A stretch of 56,301 nt of DNA from Paenibacillus sp. MZ04-78.2. GTDB taxonomy: Bacteria; Bacillota; Bacilli; Paenibacillales; NBRC-103111. Below are positions 8,046 through 15,011 of the stretch, in pieces (position 1 is the stretch's first letter; every line of letters begins with the position of its first letter). Where the stretch lies: assembly GCF_024213375.1 (NCBI RefSeq), contig NZ_JANAVJ010000034.1:1-56301 (forward strand). The letters are read 5' to 3'. Below the pieces are notes generated by a model. That model ran no database searches and was not told the origin of the DNA. It saw only the letters and a program-made list of their open reading frames with translations. The position numbers were made by a program, and so were the translations under genes.

Positions 8046-9236
8046 ATGCAAAGCGAAAGACAGCCCTTGTACGTGCAAATTCAGGAGCACTTCAAGCAGC
8101 TCATCTCCTCCGGCAAACTGGCCGACGGGGATCGGATTCCTTCCGAAAAGGAGCTGATCGCGAAGTTCAACGTCAGCCGGATTACGGTAGCCAATGCGCT
8201 TGCCCAACTCGCCAAGGACGGCTGGATTTACCGCATTCCCGGGCGCGGCAGCTTCGTCGGCAGCGGAGAGGGCGCTTCGATCAGCCCTCAAGCTCAAGCG
8301 AACGGTGGGCCGGCCGTGACGGGAGTACAGGGCCCTGCCGCCGCTTCCCAAGCCGATCGGACGGCGGCTGGCGTACGCAGAATGATCGGTCTGCTCATTC
8401 CGTCGATGGCCGACTATTTCGCGCTGCGGCTGGTGCAGGGAATCGTGAGCAAGTTGAACGATACCGGCTTTTATCTGGCTACCGTCCTGACGCACAATTC
8501 CAAGGAGAGGGAGCGGGAAGCGATCGTCGAGCTGACCCGTATGGGGGCGGCCGGCTTGATTATTTTCCCGGTCGATGCGGAGATGTATAACGAAGAAATA
8601 TTGGCGCTCAAAATCAACAAGTTTCCGTTTGTATTAATCGACCGCTATCTGCCCGGGGTAGAGACGAATTTCGTTTGTTCGGACAGCGCGCTTGGCGCCA
8701 AATTAGCCGTCTCGAATCTGTGGGAGCTCGGGCACCGGAAAATCGCAATTTGCTCGGACTCGCCGCTGCCGACCGTATCCGTAGACGAGCGCATTGCCGG
8801 GTACATGGAGGCGCTGAAAGAGCAAGGCGCGATGATCGATCCTTCGCTGATCTTGACGGACTTTCGGATCGACGACGTCCGGCTGGACGAGCAGCACCCG
8901 CTGTACCGGCATTTGCAGAGCAACTCGGCTACGGCCTATATCACGCTGAATGCGAAGCTTGGCATTCATCTAGCGATCCTGGCCCGGCGGCTCGGGCTTC
9001 ACGTGCCCGGCGATCTGTCCATCCTGACGTTCGACGATCCTTCCCCGGGGCTGGAAGAGCCCGGACGGTATACGCACGTTGCCCAATCGGAAGGGGAAAT
9101 CGGAAGCCAAGCCGCGGAAATTTTGATCCGGCTGCTGGATCACCCGCAGGACAAGGACAACGGGCAATATACGAAGATCGTCTTAAGACCAGAGCTTGTG
9201 GTAAGAGGCTCGACCGGCCCGGTTAAACCGTCCTAA
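8046..9236 (+). CDS. GntR-type regulator with LacI-like sugar-binding domain
   Basis: A 396-residue regulator with AraR-like architecture. The N-terminal GntR winged helix (about 1-72) has PLYVQIQEHFKQLI, IPSEKELIAKFNVSRITVANAL and the GRGSFV wing. A Gln/Ala-rich linker joins it to a periplasmic-binding-protein-like ligand domain (about 110-390) starting RMIGLLIPSMADYFALRLVQGI, with LSILTFDDPS near 330. Such proteins usually repress sugar-use genes until a sugar binds. The next gene downstream is an alpha-mannosidase in the same orientation, so a mannoside or oligosaccharide ligand is inferred. Confidence 0.85.
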   Translation: MQSERQPLYVQIQEHFKQLISSGKLADGDRIPSEKELIAKFNVSRITVANALAQLAKDGWIYRIPGRGSFVGSGEGASISPQAQANGGPAVTGVQGPAAASQADRTAAGVRRMIGLLIPSMADYFALRLVQGIVSKLNDTGFYLATVLTHNSKEREREAIVELTRMGAAGLIIFPVDAEMYNEEILALKINKFPFVLIDRYLPGVETNFVCSDSALGAKLAVSNLWELGHRKIAICSDSPLPTVSVDERIAGYMEALKEQGAMIDPSLILTDFRIDDVRLDEQHPLYRHLQSNSATAYITLNAKLGIHLAILARRLGLHVPGDLSILTFDDPSPGLEEPGRYTHVAQSEGEIGSQAAEILIRLLDHPQDKDNGQYTKIVLRPELVVRGSTGPVKPS

Positions 9237-9319
9237 CTTTTAGCGAATACGTGGCAGATTGCGCTGCGGGAGCGGAACTTTAATCTAATAGCTGTCCTCA
9301 TAATCATGCTGCGTTTGCA

Positions 9320-9356
9320 AGTCTCCGCCAAGATGTACGCTTAGCGGGGGCTTTTT
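9320..9356 (+). terminator. Terminator after the GntR/LacI-type regulator
   Basis: A 9-bp stem with G-U pairs (AGTCTCCGC with GCGGGGGCT) is followed by TTTTT, separating the regulator from the mannosidase transcript. Confidence 0.65.
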
Positions 9357-9385
9357 GCCGTGCGTATGATCAAAATTTTATAGCA

Positions 9386-9424
9386 AATATGCATATTGAT
9401 AATATATTTGATATATCGTACATT
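9386..9424 (+). promoter_or_regulatory. Candidate promoter and operator of the alpha-mannosidase
   Basis: TTGATA (9396-9401), a 17-base spacer and TACATT (9419-9424) form a plausible sigma-A promoter. A perfect 12-bp palindrome AATATGCATATT (9386-9397) overlaps the first bases of the -35 box, a good position for a repressor such as the adjacent GntR/LacI-type protein. Binding is inferred. Confidence 0.5.
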
Positions 9425-9460
9425 GGAGGTATATCTTAACGATAGAAAAGGAGATCGGAC

Positions 9461-12400
9461 ATGAGATTCGTAGAAGAAAAGCTGGAGCGCCGCATTAACG
9501 AATTGGCGCACGCCAGATACCGGGATCGCTTCCCGTTGACCGGTATTCGCATTGTGGAGCAAGCCGCTTCCCCGCAGGAGGCTCGGGAGCAAGCCGGAAC
9601 ACCGGCATCGGTCGGCATTCGCTGGGGAGGACGCGACCAGACCGCTTGGTTCGTAGGCGAGCTGACGTTTCCGGAGGCATGGAAGGATCGGGACGTCATA
9701 GGACTGATCCGGCTCGGCAACACGGGCGGGGGCAATTGTAGCGGGTACGAGGCGCTTGCTTATTTGGACGGGGAGCCTGCGCAGGCGCTGGACCGGAACC
9801 ATGGGGAGCTGTTTATCCCGGCTGAAGCCGTCAATAACGGCGGCACGGAGCTGATCATTCAAGCCTGGAGCGGCCTGACACCGCCGGATGCGGGACATCA
9901 GCCGTTCGATCACCGGATCGACGAGCTGGATCTCGCTTGGCTGGACCCGGCCACGGACGACCTGTACTATACGGCGCTGCATATGCTGCAAGCGGTGCGC
10001 TGCCTGGAGGACCGCAGCAGCGAGAAGCATGGCATGCTGTCGGCGCTCGACGATGCGTTCCGGCTGCTGGATTGGCGCGCGCCAGGCTCGGAGGATTTTT
10101 ACGCTGCGACGGAACAGGCTTTGGCGCTGCTCAAGCAGCGACTGGAAGAGCTGCCGCGCGGGACGCGGCCTCAGGTAACGGCGGTCGGACATTGCCATAT
10201 CGACGTCGCCTGGTTGTGGAGATTGAAGCATACGCGCGAGAAATCCGGCCGCTCTTGGTCGACCGTGCTGCAGCTGATGGACCGCTATCCGGAATATATC
10301 TTTTTCCAATCCCAGCCGCAGCTTTACGCTTATTTGAAGGAAGACTATCCGGCCATCTACGAGAAAATCAAACAGCGTGTGGCAGAGAACCGCTGGGAAG
10401 CGTCCGGAGCGATGTGGCTGGAGTCGGACTGCAACATTCCTTCCGGCGAATCGCTCGTCCGGCAGCTGCTTTACGGCAAACGGTTTTTCCGCGAAGAGTT
10501 CGGCGTGGACAACCGGATTTTGTGGCTGCCCGACGTGTTCGGCTACAGTTGGGCGCTGCCGCAAATTTTGAAGAAAGCCGGCATCGATTACTTTATGACG
10601 ACCAAAATCAGTTGGAGCCAATATAACCGCTTCCCGCACGATACGTTCCATTGGCGGGGCATCGACGGTACGGAACTGCTGACTCATTTTATTACGACGC
10701 CCAACAACGACGGCAGCTGGTACTACACCTACAACGGCAACGTGACCGGGTCCAGTGTGCAAGGGCTGTGGGACAACTACCGGCAAAAGGAGTTGAACGA
10801 CCAGTTGCTGCTCGCCTACGGATGGGGCGACGGAGGAGGCGGACCGACGCGTGACATGCTGGAGGCGGTGCGGCGCTTCGAGGATATGCCGGCGATGCCT
10901 CAGGTGCGCCAAGGCCGGGTGGAGGAGTTTTTCGAAGCGCTCGATGACCGGGTATCGGATCACCCGCGCCTGCCGTTATGGGACGGGGAGTTATACTTGG
11001 AATACCATCGCGGCACGTATACGTCGCAAGCCTACAACAAACGGATGAACCGTCGGATGGAGGTGCTGCTGCACCAAGCGGAATTCGTCAACAGCCTTGC
11101 GATGCTGCTGAACGGCGAGCATGCGTATCCGGTTGAAACGCTGCGGAAGAGCTGGATCATTACGCTCCGCAACCAGTTCCACGATATTATCCCGGGCTCC
11201 TCGATCGGCGAAGTATACGAGGACGGCCGGGAAGAGTACGCGGAAGCGGAGCAACTGGCGGTGGCGGCTTTGGAGCAAGGCACTCAGGCGCTCGCAGGCG
11301 GTGGCGGGCAAGATGGAGCTATTGCTGCGGAAGAGGTTGTCGGTTATCGGGTGATCAACCCGTTAGGCTGGGAACGGTCGGCGCTTGTGGCCATTCCTTT
11401 GGACGCCCTTCCAGCTTCTGCCGAGCAATTAGCGTGGTCCTTGCCAAGCGGCGAAGCGCTGGACAGCCAGCTTGTTCGCGGGGCCGACGGGCAGCCCGTC
11501 TCGATGCTCGTTCATACGCCGAACGTTCCGGCATTAGGCTATACGACTATTGTAGGCAAAAGCACGAACAGCGCTTCGGCGGCAAGCAGCGACGAGTGGA
11601 GCATCGGCGAACGGCTGCTGGAGACGCCTTTTTACCGGATTGAGCTTAACGGCAGCGGCCAGATCGTATCTCTGTACGATAAACGGAACGCGCGGGAAGT
11701 GCTCAAGCCGGGCGAAGCGGCCAACGTACTGCAGGTGTTCGAAGATAAGCCGATGGCGCACGACGCTTGGGATATCGACATCTACTATCAAGAGAAGAGC
11801 TGGACCGTCGAGGAACTGACCGAAGCCGTCGTGGAGGAGCGGGGGCCGCTGCGTGCCGTGCTTAAGCTTGTATGGCGTTACCACCGCTCCGTCATCGAGC
11901 AGAAAATGACGCTGTACCGCGACCATCCGCGAATCGATTTTTGCACCCGGGTTGACTGGCGCGAGAAGCAGCACCTGCTTAAGGCGGCGTTTCCCGTTGA
12001 CGTGCGGTCGACGAAGGCGACGTACGAGATTCAATTCGGCAACGTGGAACGGCCGACGCACTGGAACACGAGCTGGGATTGGGCGCGGTTCGAATCGGTG
12101 GCGCAGCGTTGGGTCGATCTGTCCGAAGGGGGCTACGGCGTCAGCCTGTTGAACGATTGCAAGTATGGTCACGATATCCGCAATCACGTGCTGCGTCTCA
12201 GTCTCATTAAGTCGGCGGTATCGCCAGATCCGGAAGCCGATCAAGGGCTGCATGAATTTACGTATTCGCTTTATCCGCATAAAAACGGTTGGCTGGAGGC
12301 GGACACGCACCGTCAGGCGTGCGAGCTCAACATGCCGCTGCTTCCGGTGCAGTTGACCGGAGCGGCGCATACGGACGGCCTTCCTGAGCAGTTGGGACTG

Positions 12401-12667
12401 TTCCGCGTCGATGGCTCCCATGTCATGATCGATACCGTCAAAAAAGCCGAAGATGACGAGACATTCATCGTCCGCTTGTACGAGTACGGCGGCATTCGGG
12501 GAGACGTCCGGCTTGGCGCGGATGCGCGGATCGGGGAGTTCGTCTCCGTGGAAGAGACGAACCTGATGGAGGAGCAGCCGCAAGCGGTGGAGCACGGTTC
12601 ACATGAGGTTAAGCTGTTCATGAAGCCGTACGAGATCAAGACGCTGCGGATCGCTCTGAAAGCGTAG
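9461..12667 (+). CDS. Alpha-mannosidase, glycoside hydrolase family 38
   Basis: A 1068-residue retaining exo-alpha-mannosidase of the GH38 type, which removes mannose from glycans or free oligosaccharides. An N-terminal beta domain precedes the catalytic barrel, which opens with the zinc-binding GHCHIDVAWLWRLKHT (about 242-257). The catalytic nucleophile Asp is in LWLPDVFGYSWALPQ (near 358), and WGDGGGGPTRDMLE (about 451-464) follows. The central helical domain (about 520-600) has YLEYHRGTYTSQAYNKR and LRNQFHDIIPGSSIGEVYED. The remainder is the C-terminal beta-sandwich. No signal peptide is seen, so it is probably cytoplasmic, acting on imported sugars, although no importer is adjacent. AAGGAG precedes the ATG. 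Confidence 0.93.
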   Translation: MRFVEEKLERRINELAHARYRDRFPLTGIRIVEQAASPQEAREQAGTPASVGIRWGGRDQTAWFVGELTFPEAWKDRDVIGLIRLGNTGGGNCSGYEALAYLDGEPAQALDRNHGELFIPAEAVNNGGTELIIQAWSGLTPPDAGHQPFDHRIDELDLAWLDPATDDLYYTALHMLQAVRCLEDRSSEKHGMLSALDDAFRLLDWRAPGSEDFYAATEQALALLKQRLEELPRGTRPQVTAVGHCHIDVAWLWRLKHTREKSGRSWSTVLQLMDRYPEYIFFQSQPQLYAYLKEDYPAIYEKIKQRVAENRWEASGAMWLESDCNIPSGESLVRQLLYGKRFFREEFGVDNRILWLPDVFGYSWALPQILKKAGIDYFMTTKISWSQYNRFPHDTFHWRGIDGTELLTHFITTPNNDGSWYYTYNGNVTGSSVQGLWDNYRQKELNDQLLLAYGWGDGGGGPTRDMLEAVRRFEDMPAMPQVRQGRVEEFFEALDDRVSDHPRLPLWDGELYLEYHRGTYTSQAYNKRMNRRMEVLLHQAEFVNSLAMLLNGEHAYPVETLRKSWIITLRNQFHDIIPGSSIGEVYEDGREEYAEAEQLAVAALEQGTQALAGGGGQDGAIAAEEVVGYRVINPLGWERSALVAIPLDALPASAEQLAWSLPSGEALDSQLVRGADGQPVSMLVHTPNVPALGYTTIVGKSTNSASAASSDEWSIGERLLETPFYRIELNGSGQIVSLYDKRNAREVLKPGEAANVLQVFEDKPMAHDAWDIDIYYQEKSWTVEELTEAVVEERGPLRAVLKLVWRYHRSVIEQKMTLYRDHPRIDFCTRVDWREKQHLLKAAFPVDVRSTKATYEIQFGNVERPTHWNTSWDWARFESVAQRWVDLSEGGYGVSLLNDCKYGHDIRNHVLRLSLIKSAVSPDPEADQGLHEFTYSLYPHKNGWLEADTHRQACELNMPLLPVQLTGAAHTDGLPEQLGLFRVDGSHVMIDTVKKAEDDETFIVRLYEYGGIRGDVRLGADARIGEFVSVEETNLMEEQPQAVEHGSHEVKLFMKPYEIKTLRIALKA

Positions 12668-12694
12668 CGGGAAGCCCATTTTTAAGTGCTAACG

Positions 12695-12723
12695 CACCAG
12701 CAAGTGCTGCCTTTCATAAACTG
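12695..12723 (+). promoter_or_regulatory. Candidate sigma-K promoter of gerE
   Basis: CACC (12695-12698), a spacer of exactly 16 bases and CATAAACTG (12715-12723) match the mother-cell sigma-K pattern mACm-N16-CATAnnnTA at all but the last position. B. subtilis gerE is under sigma-K, which makes this short match more credible. The call remains pattern-based. Confidence 0.6.
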
Positions 12724-12785
12724 AATTTGACTGTATCCCTAGACCTTGTAATGAAAACAAAGCCCGGGCAAGGAGGGGTGACACT

Positions 12786-13010
12786 TTGAAAGGCAGCGAT
12801 CACAAAAGTAAATTTTTGCTCACCAATCGCGAACGTGAGGTTTTTGAACTGCTGGTGCAGGACAAAACGACAAAAGATATCGCACAGCAGCTGTTTATTA
12901 GCGAAAAGACAGTCCGTAACCATATTTCCAACGTCATGCAAAAGTTAAATGTCAAAGGCCGTTCGCAAGCAGTTGTCGAGTTGATCAAGCTTGGGGAACT
13001 GCAGATTTAA
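12786..13010 (+). CDS. gerE: Spore-coat transcription regulator GerE
   Basis: The 74-residue product is exactly the length of B. subtilis GerE and very similar to it throughout, for example LLTNREREVFELLVQDKTTK, SEKTVRNHISNVMQKL and KGRSQAVVELIKLGEL. It is a stand-alone LuxR-type helix-turn-helix without a receiver domain. GerE acts late in the mother cell, switching spore-coat genes on or off after sigma-K. Translation starts at TTG behind AAGGAGGGG (12769-12777). A hairpin repeat follows immediately and may serve as its terminator. The neighbours differ from those in B. subtilis, where gerE lies near racE. Confidence 0.95.
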   Translation: MKGSDHKSKFLLTNREREVFELLVQDKTTKDIAQQLFISEKTVRNHISNVMQKLNVKGRSQAVVELIKLGELQI

Positions 13011-13013
13011 AGC

Positions 13014-13107
13014 ATTCGCGAAGCAACCACACCAGCCTTCTTTTTCCGCTTTCCTTCCGGGGAAGCGCGGGAAGAGGGCTATTTGGTTTTCGGTGGAACT
13101 TAGCGTG
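13014..13107 (+). repeat. Hairpin repeat copy 1
   Basis: A 94-bp element just after gerE, from ATTCGCGAAGC to AACTTAGCGTG. Its core is a long imperfect stem (13034-13080: AGCCTTCTT... with ...GGAAGAGGGCT) followed by ATTTGGTTTT. Nearly the same sequence occurs at 13974-14069 and, shorter, at 14797-14877. Differences inside the stem mostly preserve pairing through G-U pairs. It could be a gene-end terminator, a small non-autonomous mobile element, or both. Confidence 0.8.
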
Positions 13108-13118
13108 AAGCGTTGATT

Positions 13119-13310
13119 TTATTGGGTTTTTGGATGATGATCATGTGAAGAAAAATCATTCAAAGCAATTTGTTCAATTTGAAGCTCAGGAATCTGTTGC
13201 TCATAGCAGATTTCACTTGTTCCCCCTACCCCATACATTCGCTTTGCTTTTCCGTTTATAAAGTCAATGTGAATGCCGATTTCAGCAGCCTTACCCCAGA
13301 GAAGAACTCT
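13119..13310 (-). pseudogene. Decayed C-terminal part of a second retropepsin-like protein
   Basis: Read on the minus strand, this stretch gives one open frame to TAA at 13121-13119 that includes AAEIGIHIDFINGKAKRMYG and VGGTSEICYEQQIPELQIEQ. It aligns by eye with EEIGVTYENGDPVYEAYG, IGGTVPFYTK and the following IQIDTLKVKQ of the intact retropepsin at 14374. The N-terminal part with the catalytic DTG is missing. It lies opposite in orientation to the intact gene, so the region was rearranged as well as duplicated. Confidence 0.6.
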
Positions 13311-13332
13311 TCAACCACCTCTTCCACTCAAA

Positions 13333-13440
13333 TTGTGGTAAAATAGATTCAGGAATTACTGCTAGGGAGGGATTCGACAATGAAATGACAGCAAGTCTGA
13401 GAATGGTTTCCCGATCAGTATCAGTATGTGTTGGTGGCAG
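13333..13440 (+). pseudogene. Decayed copy of the 82-residue protein gene with its promoter region
   Basis: ATG at 13380 behind GGGAGGGATT begins a frame reading MK*QQV*EWFPDQYQYVL, a broken copy of the start of the intact protein at 14129 (MKWQQVRKLFPDQYVLL). Similarity extends upstream through GGAGGGATT and an AT-rich block (CAAATTGTGGTAAAATA against CAAATTATGATAAAATG), so promoter and leader were copied too. The copy ends where the DUF6398 gene begins, about 20 codons in, with two in-frame stops. Confidence 0.75.
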
Positions 13441-13461
13441 GTCAACCCTTAGGAGGAGAAG

Positions 13462-13902
13462 ATGAAGGACCCGAAGATGCTTGAAAAGAAGGAAAAATTG
13501 CTGCAACTGGTGAAGGGCTTTTGCGAACAATATCTGGACGAAGATTACGAGCAGTTGTCGTGCAAAATGGTAGAAAAACTGGGGCGCAAGCGGACGGTTC
13601 CATTTATGACGGGCAAGTTGGAGGTTTGGGCGGCAGGAATTATTCATGCGATTGGAACAGTCAACTTTTTGTTCGACAAAAGCTTTGAGCCTCACGTATC
13701 GGTTCATGATATATGCGGATATTTCGGCACTGCTCAAAGTACGACCTCACAAAAATCGAAGTCAATACGCGATATGTTCAAAATGGGCTATTTTAATGAC
13801 GAATTTGCAACGAAAAGGTCGCAGCAAAACAATCCGTTTAACAATTTGGTATCCATAAACGGATTTATTGTCCCCGCAAATTTTCTGAAGAACAAAGAAT
13901 AA
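13462..13902 (+). CDS. DUF6398-type protein
   Basis: A 146-residue soluble protein with no signal peptide or membrane segment. The body (about 8-110) resembles the DUF6398 family: EKLLQLVKGFCEQYLDEDYE, then KLEVWAAGIIHAIGTVNFLFD, and a helix-turn-helix-looking DICGYFGTAQSTTSQKSKSI (about 90-109). Family function is unknown. It starts at ATG behind AGGAGGAG. The gene sits inside the accessory patch, between a decayed copy of the 82-residue gene and hairpin repeat 2, and its base composition is more AT-rich than that of the housekeeping genes. Arrival by horizontal transfer is likely but inferred. Confidence 0.7.
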   Translation: MKDPKMLEKKEKLLQLVKGFCEQYLDEDYEQLSCKMVEKLGRKRTVPFMTGKLEVWAAGIIHAIGTVNFLFDKSFEPHVSVHDICGYFGTAQSTTSQKSKSIRDMFKMGYFNDEFATKRSQQNNPFNNLVSINGFIVPANFLKNKE

Positions 13903-13973
13903 GCAATAACGAGGCAATAAATTTGAAATAAGTGTGAATGTGGAATGACTCTCCGTTACTGTTGTATCGTTCA

Positions 13974-14069
13974 ATTCGCGAAGCAGTCAGCCATACCAGC
14001 CTTCTTTTACGCTTCCTTCCGGGGAAGCGCAGGAAGAGGGCTATTTGGTTTTCGGTGGAACTTAGCGTG
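13974..14069 (+). repeat. Hairpin repeat copy 2
   Basis: A 96-bp element after the DUF6398 gene, nearly identical to copy 1 from ATTCGCGAAGCA to AACTTAGCGTG. The stem runs AGCCTTCTTTTACGCTTCC against GGAAGCGCAGGAAGAGGGCT. The intact 82-residue gene starts 60 bases later. Confidence 0.8.
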
Positions 14070-14128
14070 TAATTCAAATTATGATAAAATGAAATTAACG
14101 ATTTCGTTTATATCAGGAGGGATTTACG

Positions 14129-14377
14129 ATGAAATGGCAGCAAGTCAGAAAATTGTTTCCCGATCAATATGTACTGCTCTCCATACTTGCTTACCGCGAG
14201 GAAGAAGATAAAAAAATAATAACGGAAGTAGCGCTTATCCGGGCGATAGCCGAGAAGGATGTCAACAGAGAGTTTTTTAATGCAGGACCAGGTAACATTG
14301 TTTATCATACTTCTAATGAGGATTGCGTCATTCATCTGCGCAAAGACCCTTTGCTGAGAGTGGGACGTAGATTATGA
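14129..14377 (+). CDS. Small 82-residue protein coupled to a retropepsin-like protease
   Basis: A small soluble protein of unknown function with no signal peptide. The N-terminus (MKWQQVRKLFPDQYVLL) is followed by an acidic, lysine-rich middle and a more conserved-looking C-terminus (VNREFFNAGPGNIVYHTSNE, then VIHLRKDPLLRVGR). From memory, similar proteins often sit beside a retropepsin-like protein in Bacillales and Clostridia; this should be checked. Its stop overlaps the next start in ATGA, so the pair is translationally coupled. AGGAGGG lies upstream. A broken copy of its promoter and first 20 codons is present at 13333-13440. Confidence 0.75.
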   Translation: MKWQQVRKLFPDQYVLLSILAYREEEDKKIITEVALIRAIAEKDVNREFFNAGPGNIVYHTSNEDCVIHLRKDPLLRVGRRL

Positions 14378-14760
14378 AAATTCATTATGATGGACAACTT
14401 CTGACAATTACACTTACCTTATGTTATCGTGGGAAAACGCTGCAGATCACGGATATCATTATCGATACAGGGTCATCTCATACTGTGTTCAGTCCTGATG
14501 TATTGGAAGAAATCGGGGTAACATATGAAAATGGAGATCCTGTATATGAAGCATATGGGATTGGCGGAACGGTACCTTTTTACACCAAGGTGATGGACTA
14601 TATTCAGATTGATACACTCAAAGTCAAGCAGGTGGAAGTTGATGTCGGAATCCTTCCCAAGTCCCATAAAGGCTTGCTTGGTATGGATATTTTAAGAACA
14701 TATGGCTTTATTGTAGATATGGATAAGCTGGAACTTTATTCGCCTTATTCTATTGGGTAG
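14374..14760 (+). CDS. Retropepsin-like aspartic protease family protein
   Basis: A 128-residue single-domain protein of the retropepsin (clan AA) fold. The catalytic motif is IIDTGSSHTVF (about 29-39), with D31-T32-G33. The flap-like region is EAYGIGGTVPF (about 61-71), and the C-terminal GLLGMDILRTYGFIVDMDKL (about 102-121) contains the conserved hydrophobic-Gly motif. Such proteins act as dimers, each supplying one Asp. There is no signal peptide, so it is probably cytoplasmic. It is translated together with the 82-residue protein, making that protein a candidate partner or substrate, which is inference. Hairpin repeat 3 follows. Confidence 0.82.
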   Translation: MKIHYDGQLLTITLTLCYRGKTLQITDIIIDTGSSHTVFSPDVLEEIGVTYENGDPVYEAYGIGGTVPFYTKVMDYIQIDTLKVKQVEVDVGILPKSHKGLLGMDILRTYGFIVDMDKLELYSPYSIG

Positions 14761-14796
14761 CTACTTTAAAAGCGACTTTCAAGCCTGCTCTCTTCA

Positions 14797-14877
14797 ATTC
14801 GCGAAGCAGTCAGCCATACCAGCCTTCTTTTACGCTTTCCTCATACGGAAGCGCAGGAAGAGGGCTATTTGATTTTC
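14797..14877 (+). repeat. Hairpin repeat copy 3
   Basis: This copy matches copy 2 exactly over the first 40 or so bases and retains the GGAAGCGCAGGAAGAGGGCT arm. The loop differs (TTTCCTCATACGGAAGC instead of TTCCTTCCGGGGAAGC), yet the stem still closes. The right-hand GGTGGAACTTAGCGTG segment is absent. It lies directly after the retropepsin gene and ends in ATTTGATTTT. Confidence 0.75.
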
Positions 14878-15011
14878 AAAGATTATAAATGTGCCAAAAT
14901 TTACATGAATTTGGAGAAGGCTATGGCCGATATATATTGAGGTGTTTGAATAAAATGCCTGAAACGAACGGGTTCACGTAGTATCAGGTGAATTCGAAAG
15001 GAAGCTACTAT

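Noticed and set aside
9341..10963. A 540-codon open frame antisense to the alpha-mannosidase gene
   Set aside because: It is the usual antisense shadow of a GC-rich gene. The plus-strand product has full GH38 motifs, while the antisense product is Arg/Pro/Gln-rich with no family features.
13014..14877. Integron-like cassette array with attC-type sites
   Set aside because: The repeats follow gene ends and fold as hairpins, but no GTTRRRY/RYYYAAC core pairs were found and no integron integrase is present in the window.
13014..14877. CRISPR array
   Set aside because: The three repeats are about 95 bp, irregularly spaced (over 700 bp apart) and separated by genes.
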